Part shown: positions 20,591 through 27,438 of the stretch, in pieces | Position numbering within the stretch: the stretch's first letter is position 1 | How the letters are laid out: the number at the start of each line of letters is the position of its first letter | Virus record (IMG/VR): IMGVR_UViG_3300046167_000360 | Span: 1-27,438 of that record | DNA: 27,438 nt | Direction: 5' to 3' (one strand) | Origin: a virus | The notes under the pieces: generated by a model | What the model saw: only the letters and a program-made list of their open reading frames with translations | What the model was told of the DNA's origin: nothing | The model's database searches: none | Position numbers and translations under genes: made by a program

Positions 20591-20842
20591 ATGAACTTAG
20601 GTTTAAGTATGAGAGTATCAGAATGTGAGGAGAACGGTTGGTTCGATCTGTTGTCTAAGCTAGACGAGATAACACAGAGCCTAATCGACAATCCAAGCGC
20701 AGGGCATCAAATCAAAACAGCACTAGTATTCTGGAAAGATGCAGTAGACTGTCGTGCTAAAGGTTTACCCCCTGAAGAAGATGATATAATAATCAAAAAT
20801 CCTATTATGAATGTCAGAGAGGCATTCGGAGCAGATATGTAA
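20591..20842 (+). CDS. Hypothetical protein preceding terminase
   Basis: The 83-residue acidic protein has AAGG about eight bases before its ATG. It is helical in the middle (WFDLLSKLDEITQSLIDNPS) and ends in an acidic region with NPIMNVREAFGADM. Its stop is directly followed by the TerS ATG, so the two are coupled. Such genes at the head of packaging operons are common and mostly unassigned. Confidence 0.6.
   Translation: MNLGLSMRVSECEENGWFDLLSKLDEITQSLIDNPSAGHQIKTALVFWKDAVDCRAKGLPPEEDDIIIKNPIMNVREAFGADM
20782..20790 (+). promoter_or_regulatory. Extended -10 element before terS
   Basis: TGATATAAT lies inside the end of the preceding gene, 52 bases before the terS start, and matches the extended -10 at 5046 in all nine bases. 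TTTACC at 20764 is 15 bases upstream. Being within a coding region, it may be chance (GAT ATA ATA codons). Confidence 0.3.
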
Positions 20843-21208
20843 ATGGGAAGACCCAAATGGATACCTGATGCAGAGATATGCGCTAGAGCTTCAGAAATGG
20901 CTTCTAGGGGATTAACTGTAGCTCAGATAGCTGATTGTCTAGGGGTAGCTGAGTCTACGTTATACAAGAAGCAAGATGAATACGTAGAGTTTATGGAGTC
21001 TATAAAAAGGGGTAGAAGTAAAGGAATGGATACAATCACCAATGCGTTGTTTGAGAAAGCAAAGGCAGGTGACAATACATCTATGATCTTTTACCTTAAG
21101 ACAAGAGACAGAGAGAACTGGGGCGAGCAATACACAGAACCAGTCAAAGAGATACCACCTATCAATATAACTGTTCACCCTGATGCAATTAACAAAGCCT
21201 CAGAGTGA
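20843..21208 (+). CDS. terS: Terminase small subunit
   Basis: The 121-residue protein begins MGRPKWIPDAEICARASEMA. An N-terminal helix-turn-helix follows at about 22-45 (GLTVAQIADCLGVAESTLYK). The middle is helical, with RGRSKGMDTITNALFEKAKA, and NWGEQYTEPVK comes near the end. The HTH plus an oligomerisation helix just before TerL is the standard TerS plan. It recognises the phage packaging site and hands DNA to TerL. It overlaps terL by 26 bases. Confidence 0.8.
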   Translation: MGRPKWIPDAEICARASEMASRGLTVAQIADCLGVAESTLYKKQDEYVEFMESIKRGRSKGMDTITNALFEKAKAGDNTSMIFYLKTRDRENWGEQYTEPVKEIPPINITVHPDAINKASE

Positions 21209-22394
21209 GATATTCTGCTCACCCTCTAGGTTCAGAGCGGTAGTAGCAGGTAGACGATTCGGCAAGACGTTTCTCTCAACAGGAGAGATTCTAAGAGCCG
21301 CTATCGGGGGTGCTAATAGAAACTGCTGGTATGTAGCTCCCACATATGGGGCGAGTAAGGAAATTGCGTGGGATATGCTTATACAAACTATCCCAGAAGA
21401 ATACATAGCCAAGACTAATGAGACAGCGTTAACCATTAAGTTAATTAACGGATCAACGATTGCGTTAAAGGGTGCAGAGAAGCCTAACAACTTACGTGGT
21501 AGAGCCTTAGACTTTGTAGTGCTAGATGAGTTTGCAGATATGCGACCAGAGGCATGGTATGAAGTTCTAAGACCCTCTCTATCGGATAGGCAAGGTCATG
21601 CGCTGTTTATCGGCACACCTAAAGGCAGAAACCATTTCTACGATCTATGGGCTAGTGGCTTAGATGGCGCGGATGGATGGGATAGCTTTCAGTACACAAC
21701 CTTACAGGGCGGCAACGTACCACAGCATGAAATAGACCAAGCTAGGAACGATTTAGACGAGCGTACTTTTAACCAAGAATATTGCGCCGAATTTGTTACT
21801 TACAGCGGTTTGATATATTATGCCTTTAGTAGGGAACTATCCGTTGTCAATGTAGACGATAATGGTGGTACACTACACATTGGTATGGACTTTAACATTG
21901 ATCCTATGAGTGCTGTTGTATGCTTACGGCATGGGCAAGACTTACAGGTTATTGATGAACTAGTTCTATATGGATCAAATACAGATGAGGTTGTTGCTGA
22001 GATAAAGGATCGTTATCCTAATCGCAGTATAATTATCTACCCTGATCCAGCATCAAGACAGCGCAAGACTAGTGCTGGTGGTCGGACTGATTTGTCGATC
22101 TTACAAAACGCAGGATTTAGCGTTAAGGCGAAGAAAGCTCACCCGTTGATCAGGGATAGAATCAATGCGGTTAATAGTCGTTTGCTATCAGGTGATGGCG
22201 AGCGGCATTTGTTTGTTAGCCCCAAGTGCAAGCAAACCATTAAGAGTTTAGAGAGACAGACTTACAAAGAGGGTACGAGTATTCCAAACAAAGATGGCAC
22301 TGATCACATGAATGATGCGTTAGGCTATCTGGTTGAATACCTGTTCCCAATAAGAACCGAATATAATACACCGCAACCGACTAGGTGGACTTGA
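21183..22394 (+). CDS. terL: Terminase large subunit
   Basis: The 403-residue protein has both terminase activities. The ATPase half shows Walker A AGRRFGKT at 22-29, Walker B FVVLDE at 111-116 and the coupling motif GTPKG at 144-148. The RNase H-like nuclease half has D236 in GMDFNIDP, D288 in IIYPDP, and D374 and D378 in DHMNDAL. It packages and cuts the genome at the portal. ATG at 21183 has no clear ribosome-binding site, so translation probably depends on coupling to terS. Length is at the short end for TerL but all motifs are present. Confidence 0.92.
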   Translation: MQLTKPQSEIFCSPSRFRAVVAGRRFGKTFLSTGEILRAAIGGANRNCWYVAPTYGASKEIAWDMLIQTIPEEYIAKTNETALTIKLINGSTIALKGAEKPNNLRGRALDFVVLDEFADMRPEAWYEVLRPSLSDRQGHALFIGTPKGRNHFYDLWASGLDGADGWDSFQYTTLQGGNVPQHEIDQARNDLDERTFNQEYCAEFVTYSGLIYYAFSRELSVVNVDDNGGTLHIGMDFNIDPMSAVVCLRHGQDLQVIDELVLYGSNTDEVVAEIKDRYPNRSIIIYPDPASRQRKTSAGGRTDLSILQNAGFSVKAKKAHPLIRDRINAVNSRLLSGDGERHLFVSPKCKQTIKSLERQTYKEGTSIPNKDGTDHMNDALGYLVEYLFPIRTEYNTPQPTRWT

Positions 22395-23776
22395 TGAGAG
22401 ATATTGAATATACACACCCCGACTATGATGCTTATAAAGCCAGATGGGAGTTCTATCTGCGAAGCTATATGGGGGGCGATGATTATAAAGGTGGTAGCTA
22501 TCTAACAAGCTATGTATCTGAGGGCAAGGAAGAATACGCAAGACGTATAGACCTAACCCCAATGGACAATCACTGTAAGAACATTGTTCACATCTATTCC
22601 AGTTTTCTATGGCGTGTACCGCCAACAAGAGCCTTTAACAGCCTTTCTAACAACGCCGCACTACAGCCATTTATAAAAGATGCTGACCTTGATGGTCGTA
22701 GCTTTGATGCGTTTATGCGACAGGCGCAGGTTTGGTCTAGTGTATATGGTCACGTATGGTTAATGCTTGATAAGCCTCAGTCTAATGCCAGTACAAGAGC
22801 AGAAGAACTAGAGCAAGAGATTCGCCCTTATATGACGTTGATAACACCAGAGAACGTGTTTGACTGGAAGTATGAGCGCACCCCCAGTGGTAGATTCAAG
22901 CTGACCTATCTTAAGGTTAGAGAATCTATTGACCGAGTTACAGATACAGAGACACAGATATATTGGCGCGTATGGCGTGAAGATAGAATTGAATCATGGC
23001 GCACACTAAATGATACTGATGAACTACTAGAGACTATTGATAACGCACTAGGAAAAATACCTGCTGTATTCCTACCTGCTAATCGCTCTGTATTGAGAGG
23101 CATTGGCATATCAGATATATCAGATGTATCGCATATGCAACGAGCTATCTATCAGGAACTATCAGAAGTAGAGCAGTTAATTAGAATCAGTAACCACCCA
23201 ACACTGGTTAAGACTTACGAGACAGATGCTAGTGCAGGAGCAGGTGCAGTTATTAACCTACCTGATGATATGGATGGCGCATTAAAGCCTTACCAGATGC
23301 AACCTAGTGGTGCTAACCTTGACGCTGTAAGAGCATCTATTGTGGATAAGGTAGAAGCTATAAACCGTATGTCACATATGGGTGCAGTTCGAGGCACAGA
23401 AGCTATGACCCAATCAGGCGTAGCAATGCAGACAGAGTTCCAGATGCTTAACGCCAAGCTATCTGAGAAAGCCGATCTATTAGAGTTAGCAGAAGAGCAA
23501 ATCTTTGACCTGTTCTGCCGGTGGCAACAAGTAACTAATGACGTAGAGATATTCTACCCTGATGCGTTTGATCTACGTGATTACGACAAAGAGTTATTGT
23601 TCCTACAACAGATGAGAGCAACAGGCGTACAGTCAGAAACCTTATCGCAGGAAATTGATAAGAAGATTGCTGACTTATTACTTGATGATGAACACTTAGT
23701 TAAAGCCCACACAGAGATTGAGTCTGGCGCACAGCGCATTGGCAACTTTGCAGATGAGATAACTAATGGCGGCTGA
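22394..23776 (+). CDS. Portal protein
   Basis: ATG at 22394 overlaps the terL stop (TGATGA) and has AGGTGG five bases upstream. An in-frame GTG at 22385 would use that site as codons. The 460-residue protein starts RDIEYTHPDYDAYKARWEFY and includes TPMDNHCKNIVHIYSSFLWR near 56-75, ISNHPTL, and a long helical region around 330-380 (INRMSHMGAVRGTEAMTQSG). This fits the SPP1-type or DUF4055-type portals, which form the dodecameric DNA channel. Gene order TerL-portal-head morphogenesis confirms it. Confidence 0.85.
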   Translation: MRDIEYTHPDYDAYKARWEFYLRSYMGGDDYKGGSYLTSYVSEGKEEYARRIDLTPMDNHCKNIVHIYSSFLWRVPPTRAFNSLSNNAALQPFIKDADLDGRSFDAFMRQAQVWSSVYGHVWLMLDKPQSNASTRAEELEQEIRPYMTLITPENVFDWKYERTPSGRFKLTYLKVRESIDRVTDTETQIYWRVWREDRIESWRTLNDTDELLETIDNALGKIPAVFLPANRSVLRGIGISDISDVSHMQRAIYQELSEVEQLIRISNHPTLVKTYETDASAGAGAVINLPDDMDGALKPYQMQPSGANLDAVRASIVDKVEAINRMSHMGAVRGTEAMTQSGVAMQTEFQMLNAKLSEKADLLELAEEQIFDLFCRWQQVTNDVEIFYPDAFDLRDYDKELLFLQQMRATGVQSETLSQEIDKKIADLLLDDEHLVKAHTEIESGAQRIGNFADEITNGG

Positions 23777-24512
23777 TACTGACCACTACAACATTGTTGA
23801 GCGGTTAGCTGAAAGGCATGAAGAAAGAATAGCCTCTGCACTTGTTAAGCTAGAAGATAGAGTTGCAGACCTAATGGCTACAGCACCGTTACGCGATGGT
23901 CAGTTGTTTGATTTAGAGTGGGCGTTAAACGCTAGAACAGAATTACGTCAGGCTATAACAGAAGAATACCTGACTGAGGTAGATAGCATAATCAGGGACT
24001 ACAACAGTGTAGCTGATGATGCAGTAGCAATGCTTGGAACATATGGCGATATTGCTGAACTTGATCGCGATGTTATTAGCCAACTACAGAGAATGTCTTT
24101 TCAAGGCTTAGAAGATTTAGGCACAGAGTATTTAGATGTGCTGGCAAAGCAAGTTTATGAAAGTACGCTAACTGGTACAACCTTTGCCGCTAGTGTTACA
24201 GCAGTTAAGGCTACTGTTGGTGATGGCATGAGTAGATATGTTAAACAGCAGGTGCATGATTCGCTGACACAGTTTGACAGGACTATTAACGCTAAAGTTG
24301 CATTAGATTCTGGTGCTGAGAAGTTTGCCTATCGCGGCCCTGATGATGAAGTGACAAGAGACTTTTGTGATAAGCACGTTAATAAGACTTACACAATCGA
24401 TGAGATAAAAGAAATATGGCAAGGCGAATGGGCAGGTAAAAGCAGTTCTAATGCCTTTGCTACAGCAGGTGGCTATAATTGCCGCCATAGATTCAGACCA
24501 GTATTTGACTAA
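23766..24512 (+). CDS. Head morphogenesis protein (SPP1 gp7/Mu F-like)
   Basis: The 248-residue protein overlaps the portal gene by 11 bases. The N-terminal 180 residues are helical. The C-terminus carries the family hallmark KFAYRGPDDEVTRDFCDKHV followed by GGYNCRHRFRPVFD, with Cys and His residues at regular positions. Members are minor capsid proteins that bind the portal and are packaged in a few copies. They may protect or eject DNA. Confidence 0.82.
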   Translation: MAADTDHYNIVERLAERHEERIASALVKLEDRVADLMATAPLRDGQLFDLEWALNARTELRQAITEEYLTEVDSIIRDYNSVADDAVAMLGTYGDIAELDRDVISQLQRMSFQGLEDLGTEYLDVLAKQVYESTLTGTTFAASVTAVKATVGDGMSRYVKQQVHDSLTQFDRTINAKVALDSGAEKFAYRGPDDEVTRDFCDKHVNKTYTIDEIKEIWQGEWAGKSSSNAFATAGGYNCRHRFRPVFD

Positions 24513-24522
24513 GAGGTGTATT

Positions 24523-24597
24523 ATGCCAAGCGGAAAAGGTACATATGGATCAAAGGTCGGTAGACCTAAGAAAAAGAAACGCAAGACAAAGAAATAA
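24523..24597 (+). CDS. 24-residue basic peptide of the head operon
   Basis: AGAGGTG precedes an ATG that opens MPSGKGTYGSKVGRPKKKKR and ends KTKK. Eleven of 24 residues are Lys or Arg. The phrase GKGTYGSKVGRPxKK recurs in small genes beside head genes of many tailed phages, so I treat it as a real gene that length filters miss. It may bind DNA or RNA, or capsid proteins. Its role is unknown. Confidence 0.7.
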   Translation: MPSGKGTYGSKVGRPKKKKRKTKK

Positions 24598-24646
24598 CTT
24601 GTGTTAAACTATTAATTCACCAACTACTCCTTGTGAGGTTCGTAAC

Positions 24647-25309
24647 ATGAGCGATGAAATCATGGAAACCGTAGAAGCTGAAACTGAGACAGCGGCAGTA
24701 GAAACTCAGACTAAGACGTTTACGCAGGATGAGCTAGACCGAATCGTTGCAGATCGTATTGCTAGAGAACAGCGCAAATTTGATAAGAAGCTAGGTGGCA
24801 TCAACTTAGATGAAGCTAAAGAGCTACTGACTCAGAAAGAGCAGACTGAACTAGAGCAACAGAAACAACGTGGCGAGTTTGATTCTATCCTAAAGCAAAC
24901 AGTCGAAAAGAAAGACGAAGTAATCAACAGTTATAAAGCTAGACTGCAAGAGACGTTAATTGATGGACAGTTAACTAGTGCCGCTAGTCGTAATAACGCC
25001 GTTGATACAGCGCAAGTAACTGCTTTATTGAAAGGCAATACTCGACTAAATGAAGATGGGGCGGTCGAGATTGTGGATTCTAACGGAACACCGCGTTACA
25101 ATGACAAAGGTGATCTGTTATCCGTTGATGAAATGGTTACAGAATTTCTAACTGTAAACCCACACTTTGTACGTGCCTCACAAGGCGGTGCTGGTAGTAT
25201 GGGTAGCGCAGGTGGCTCTACTCCGAAGCCTCAATCGGTGGAATGGATGGTCGAGAATTGGAATAGCGGTGGCAAAGAAGCCTATGCCGCTACGAAGAGA
25301 AAGACCTAA
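24647..25309 (+). CDS. Head scaffolding protein
   Basis: The 220-residue protein has the usual scaffold composition: an acidic start (TVEAETETAAVETQ), FTQDELDRIVADRIAREQRK at 25-44, a Glu/Lys/Gln-rich coiled coil to about residue 105, and a Gly/Ser-rich linker near 180 before a basic C-terminus. It sits directly before the capsid gene. Scaffolds guide capsid assembly and are then expelled or degraded. No separate capsid protease gene is visible. Confidence 0.85.
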   Translation: MSDEIMETVEAETETAAVETQTKTFTQDELDRIVADRIAREQRKFDKKLGGINLDEAKELLTQKEQTELEQQKQRGEFDSILKQTVEKKDEVINSYKARLQETLIDGQLTSAASRNNAVDTAQVTALLKGNTRLNEDGAVEIVDSNGTPRYNDKGDLLSVDEMVTEFLTVNPHFVRASQGGAGSMGSAGGSTPKPQSVEWMVENWNSGGKEAYAATKRKT

Positions 25310-25345
25310 TTATATTTTTTCTTTCTATTTATTGAGGTTATTATC

Positions 25346-26179
25346 ATGGCATCATCAACAAGCACAACTTTAGACGATCTATTTGCAAATATTATTGCAC
25401 AGGCTCGTTTCACTGCTGAAGAACAATCCCTAATGTTAGGTCTTGTAACTCAGTACAACATTGCTGGTCAAGCTGGCAAAACAATCCAAGTTCCTAAGTA
25501 CCCTGCAATCGCGGCGGCTGGCTTAACTGAAGGTACTGACATGAGTTCAACTACTGTTAGCACTTCATCAGTTGAAGTTACTGTTGGCGAAGTAGGCGCA
25601 CAGGTTGTTCTTACTGACCTAGCGGCTATGGGTGCTGGCAACCCTGCTGATGAGTTAGGTACTGTTCTTGGTAACGCAATTGCTACTAAGATCGATACTG
25701 ATCTTATTGGTCTATTCACTGGCTTTAGTGCTGGCTTTGGCGCGGCGGCGGCAGAATTGACTGTTGCTGATCTATTCAAAGCGGCGGCTACTCTACGAGC
25801 TAACAAAGTGACTGGCTCTATGGCGGCTGTAGTACATCCTTTCCAAGCGTATCAGCTAAAAGCTGGCTTAACTAATACATTTGCTAACCCTAACGGTGGC
25901 GACCTACAAAACGAAGCTATGCGTAATGGCTACGTTGGTTCTATCGCTGGTATTGATGTATATGAGTCTGCTAATGTTGCTATCGATGGTAACGATGACG
26001 CTATCGGTGCTGTATTTGCTCCTGAAGCTCTTGCAATCGCCCTTAAGTCTGATTTCAACTTAGAAGTACAACGTGACGCATCACTACGTGCTAACGAGTT
26101 GAACGCTACTGCTATTTATGGTGTAGCTGAGTTAGACGATGACTTTGGTGTTAAATTGACTGCTGACGCGGCACTTTAA
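25346..26179 (+). CDS. Major capsid protein
   Basis: The 277-residue protein follows the scaffold, with TTGAGGTTATT before the ATG. It reads TLDDLFANIIAQARFTAEEQ at the start. PADELGTVLGNAIATKIDTD lies near 100-119. LRANKVTGSMAAVVHPFQAY and LRANELNATAIYGVAELDDD follow, consistent with the spine helix, P-domain and A-domain of an HK97-type fold. The GCG-rich alanine codons and even codon use suit very high expression. A strong hairpin terminator follows. Confidence 0.87.
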   Translation: MASSTSTTLDDLFANIIAQARFTAEEQSLMLGLVTQYNIAGQAGKTIQVPKYPAIAAAGLTEGTDMSSTTVSTSSVEVTVGEVGAQVVLTDLAAMGAGNPADELGTVLGNAIATKIDTDLIGLFTGFSAGFGAAAAELTVADLFKAAATLRANKVTGSMAAVVHPFQAYQLKAGLTNTFANPNGGDLQNEAMRNGYVGSIAGIDVYESANVAIDGNDDAIGAVFAPEALAIALKSDFNLEVQRDASLRANELNATAIYGVAELDDDFGVKLTADAAL

Positions 26180-26188
26180 TATTGAACA

Positions 26189-26215
26189 ACCCCCTGCTTC
26201 GGTGGGGGGTATTTT
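26189..26215 (+). terminator. Terminator after the capsid gene
   Basis: A nine-pair stem, ACCCCCTGC (26189-26197) with GTGGGGGGT (26202-26210), two of the pairs being G-T, carries a TTCG loop, followed by ATTTTA. It starts 9 bases after the stop. Partial termination here would raise capsid messages above downstream genes. Confidence 0.78.
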
Positions 26216-26228
26216 ATCTGAGGTTAAT

Positions 26229-26504
26229 ATGGCGATTACATATAGAGGCGAAAGGTTCAACGGCTATAATAAGCCAAAGCGAACATCTGGTCATAAGACT
26301 AAGTCTCACGCCGTATTAGCTAAAGATGGAGATAAGGTTAAACTGATTAGATTCGGTCAGCAGGGGGCAGATAACAAGCCACCTAGAAAAAACGAATCAG
26401 CGGCAGATAAAGCAAAGCGTAAGGCGTTTAAAGCGCGACACGCTAAGAACATAGCCAAAGGCAAAATGTCAGCGGCTTATTGGGCAGATAAGGTGAAATG
26501 GTAA
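26229..26504 (+). CDS. Small basic head-region protein
   Basis: ATG at 26229 follows TGAGGTT. The 91-residue protein is strongly basic, with KDGDKVKLIRFGQQGADNKP in the middle and KAFKARHAKNIAKGKMSAAY then WADKVKW at the end. This resembles a family of small phage proteins (DUF6321-like) often found beside capsid genes. An upstream in-frame ATG at 26202 lies within the terminator stem and is rejected. It may bind DNA or stabilise the head. Confidence 0.65.
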   Translation: MAITYRGERFNGYNKPKRTSGHKTKSHAVLAKDGDKVKLIRFGQQGADNKPPRKNESAADKAKRKAFKARHAKNIAKGKMSAAYWADKVKW

Positions 26505-26917
26505 TGGCATTTAGTACAGACTCAGATTTGATTTCATTAGTGCCTGATATTTTAGAATTAGGTATTACGTCATTCAGTGGAGAGCATACAAAGGCTCAAA
26601 GCGACATTGTACGAGAACTACGCATTAACTGGTGGGACAGGAAAGGGTTAACAGGTGATATCAATACTGATTACCTGACTACGTCACAGTTCACCAGATG
26701 CGCGGCCTACTTAGTATTATGGAAATACGCTTTACCACAACTTACTAATTGGGTTGATGGCGATAGATACCAAAGCATGATCACTTTCTACAAGTCTCGT
26801 TATGGCGAAGAACTAGAAGCCATTTTAAGAGATGGTGTTGAATACGATGCTGATAATGATGGCAGTCTCACACAGGCAGAGAAAAAGCCTGTTCACAGCG
26901 GTAGACTGAGTAGATAA
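26504..26917 (+). CDS. Head-tail connector protein with EF-hand-like loop
   Basis: ATG at 26504 is coupled to the upstream stop (TAATG) and has AAGGTG at a good distance. The 137-residue protein is helical, with QFTRCAAYLVLWKYALPQLT at 62-81, in line with gp6-like connectors that extend the portal. Residues 115-126, DADNDGSLTQAE, match the EF-hand calcium loop at every ligand position (D1, D3, D5, G6, E12). I infer calcium binding from this match. Confidence 0.68.
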   Translation: MAFSTDSDLISLVPDILELGITSFSGEHTKAQSDIVRELRINWWDRKGLTGDINTDYLTTSQFTRCAAYLVLWKYALPQLTNWVDGDRYQSMITFYKSRYGEELEAILRDGVEYDADNDGSLTQAEKKPVHSGRLSR

Positions 26918-27338
26918 TGCAGGTAAAAGTTACTTCTAATGCTAAGAAAGTAGAAGCGGCATTAAAGAAGAAAGGGAAAGATATTGATAAAAGCATGAAG
27001 CGTGCGTTATCGCGTACAGCTTTGGCAGGTATTAATATAATAGAAGATAGAACGGATGCAGGAATTGGTTACAAGGGTGGGGCGTTTAAGCCATACTCAG
27101 AGAAGTACAACGCATTTAGGCGTGGTAAAGGTAGAGGCTCTAATGTTGATCTACAGTTTACTGGGCGAATGCTAGGCTCTATGACAAGTAAGGCAGATAG
27201 AAAGAAAGCCACAATCTTTTTACTAGAGCAGAAGAATCTAAAAAGGCGGCTATGAACAATAAGACTAGACCGTTTTTTGGTTTTAACAGAAAAGAAGAGA
27301 AGCAACTTGCTAACGTATTCTTTAAGGCGATTCTATGA
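26917..27338 (+). CDS. Neck/tail-completion protein (HK97 gp10-like), frame broken near the end
   Basis: The first 101 residues, from MQVKVTSNAKKVEAALKKKG to DRKKATIF, read like HK97 gp10-type proteins (FKPYSEKYNAFRRGKGRGS, then LQFTGRMLGSM). The frame then runs to an early stop at 27255. The -1 frame continues the family text as FTRAEESKKAAMNNKTRPFF and ends at TGA 27336-27338, overlapping the next ATG (ATGA). One missing T in the five-T run at 27217-27221 explains it. The restored protein is about 140 residues. A sequence error is likeliest. CTTTTTA is only an imperfect slippery heptamer. Confidence 0.7.
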
Positions 27339-27438
27339 GCATAAGAGAAGATATAGCTTCAAACTTGGTTGATACCATTAAGGCAGTTAAAACGCCTGTA
27401 GCGGTAAAATATGCGACCAGAGAGCCATTCGATTTTGA
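27335..27438 (+). CDS. Tail protein, N-terminal end (partial)
   Basis: ATG at 27335 overlaps the upstream stop in the restored frame and has AAGG upstream. It gives 34 residues, MSIREDIASNLVDTIKAVKT and then VAVKYATREPFDF, before the window ends. Position after the neck protein suggests a tail terminator or minor tail protein. The start phrase is common in siphovirus proteins at this place. Confidence 0.6.
   Translation, partial: MSIREDIASNLVDTIKAVKTPVAVKYATREPFDF

Noticed and set aside
21200-21490. Minus-strand open frames inside terL and other large genes.
   Set aside because: They lie opposite strong + strand families, lack ribosome-binding sites and recognisable motifs, and no - strand promoters or intergenic space support them.
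24598-24646. TTGTGT and TATTAA as a promoter before the scaffold gene.
   Set aside because: The two hexamers are only five bases apart and no alternative -35 is visible.
27216-27222. CTTTTTA as a programmed -1 frameshift of the type used by tail assembly chaperones.
   Set aside because: The gene is a neck-type protein rather than a chaperone, the heptamer lacks the matching first base, and one missing T explains the break more simply.

Overview
This window is a stretch of a tailed double-stranded DNA phage genome. Every gene I can support lies on the + strand, and genes are packed with small overlaps such as ATGA, TAATG and GTGA. Terminase, a portal, a scaffold and a capsid protein, lambda-type recombination genes (ERF, NinB, NinG), a GTA-type holin and a J-like tail hub point to a siphovirus-like caudovirus. 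Shine-Dalgarno sites are frequent, the composition is moderately AT-rich by eye, and the gene families resemble those of uncultured marine phages. That suggests a Gram-negative, perhaps gammaproteobacterial, aquatic host. Host and habitat are inference. I see no integrase, DNA polymerase, RNA polymerase, tRNA or CRISPR array.

Layout. (1) 1-9892, tail tip and fibres: the end of a tail protein, a DUF2163-like tail protein broken by two apparent frameshifts, a GNAT-like protein, a 906-residue J-like hub with a carbohydrate-binding-like insert, fibre proteins, and a subtilisin-type protease with an intact catalytic set. (2) 9901-13533, lysis and envelope: two membrane/coiled-coil proteins flanking two exported proteins, a GTA-type holin, a beta-rich structural protein and an M15 endolysin. 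A strong terminator follows at 13555. (3) 13602-20521, early region: an extended -10 promoter, tiny orphan genes, ERF, an SSB-like protein, an Xre regulator, a 404-base non-coding region rich in inverted repeats, HTH and replication-type proteins, NinB, a metallophosphoesterase, a zinc-ribbon protein, NinG, and more small orphans. (4) 20254-20590, a mostly non-coding stretch with a compact predicted three-way junction and a 33-codon gene, just before (5) 20591-27438, packaging and head: TerS, TerL, portal, head morphogenesis protein, a 24-residue basic protein, scaffold, major capsid protein, a small basic protein, connector, neck protein, and the start of a tail gene.

The right edge (neck and tail start) and left edge (tail tip) would join through a missing tail tube, chaperone and tape-measure block. 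The window therefore probably holds most of a unidirectionally transcribed, circularly mapping genome. Early transcription would start near 13620 and run through recombination into packaging and head genes. Late transcription would pass through the absent tail block, then tail tip and lysis genes, ending at 13579.

The most interesting items are the tail-module subtilase, the structured non-coding regions at 15431-15757 and 20255-20318, C5/G5 hairpins placed 7-9 bases after stop codons, a shared extended -10 promoter motif, the paired exported proteins, and frameshifts only in genes near the two window edges.
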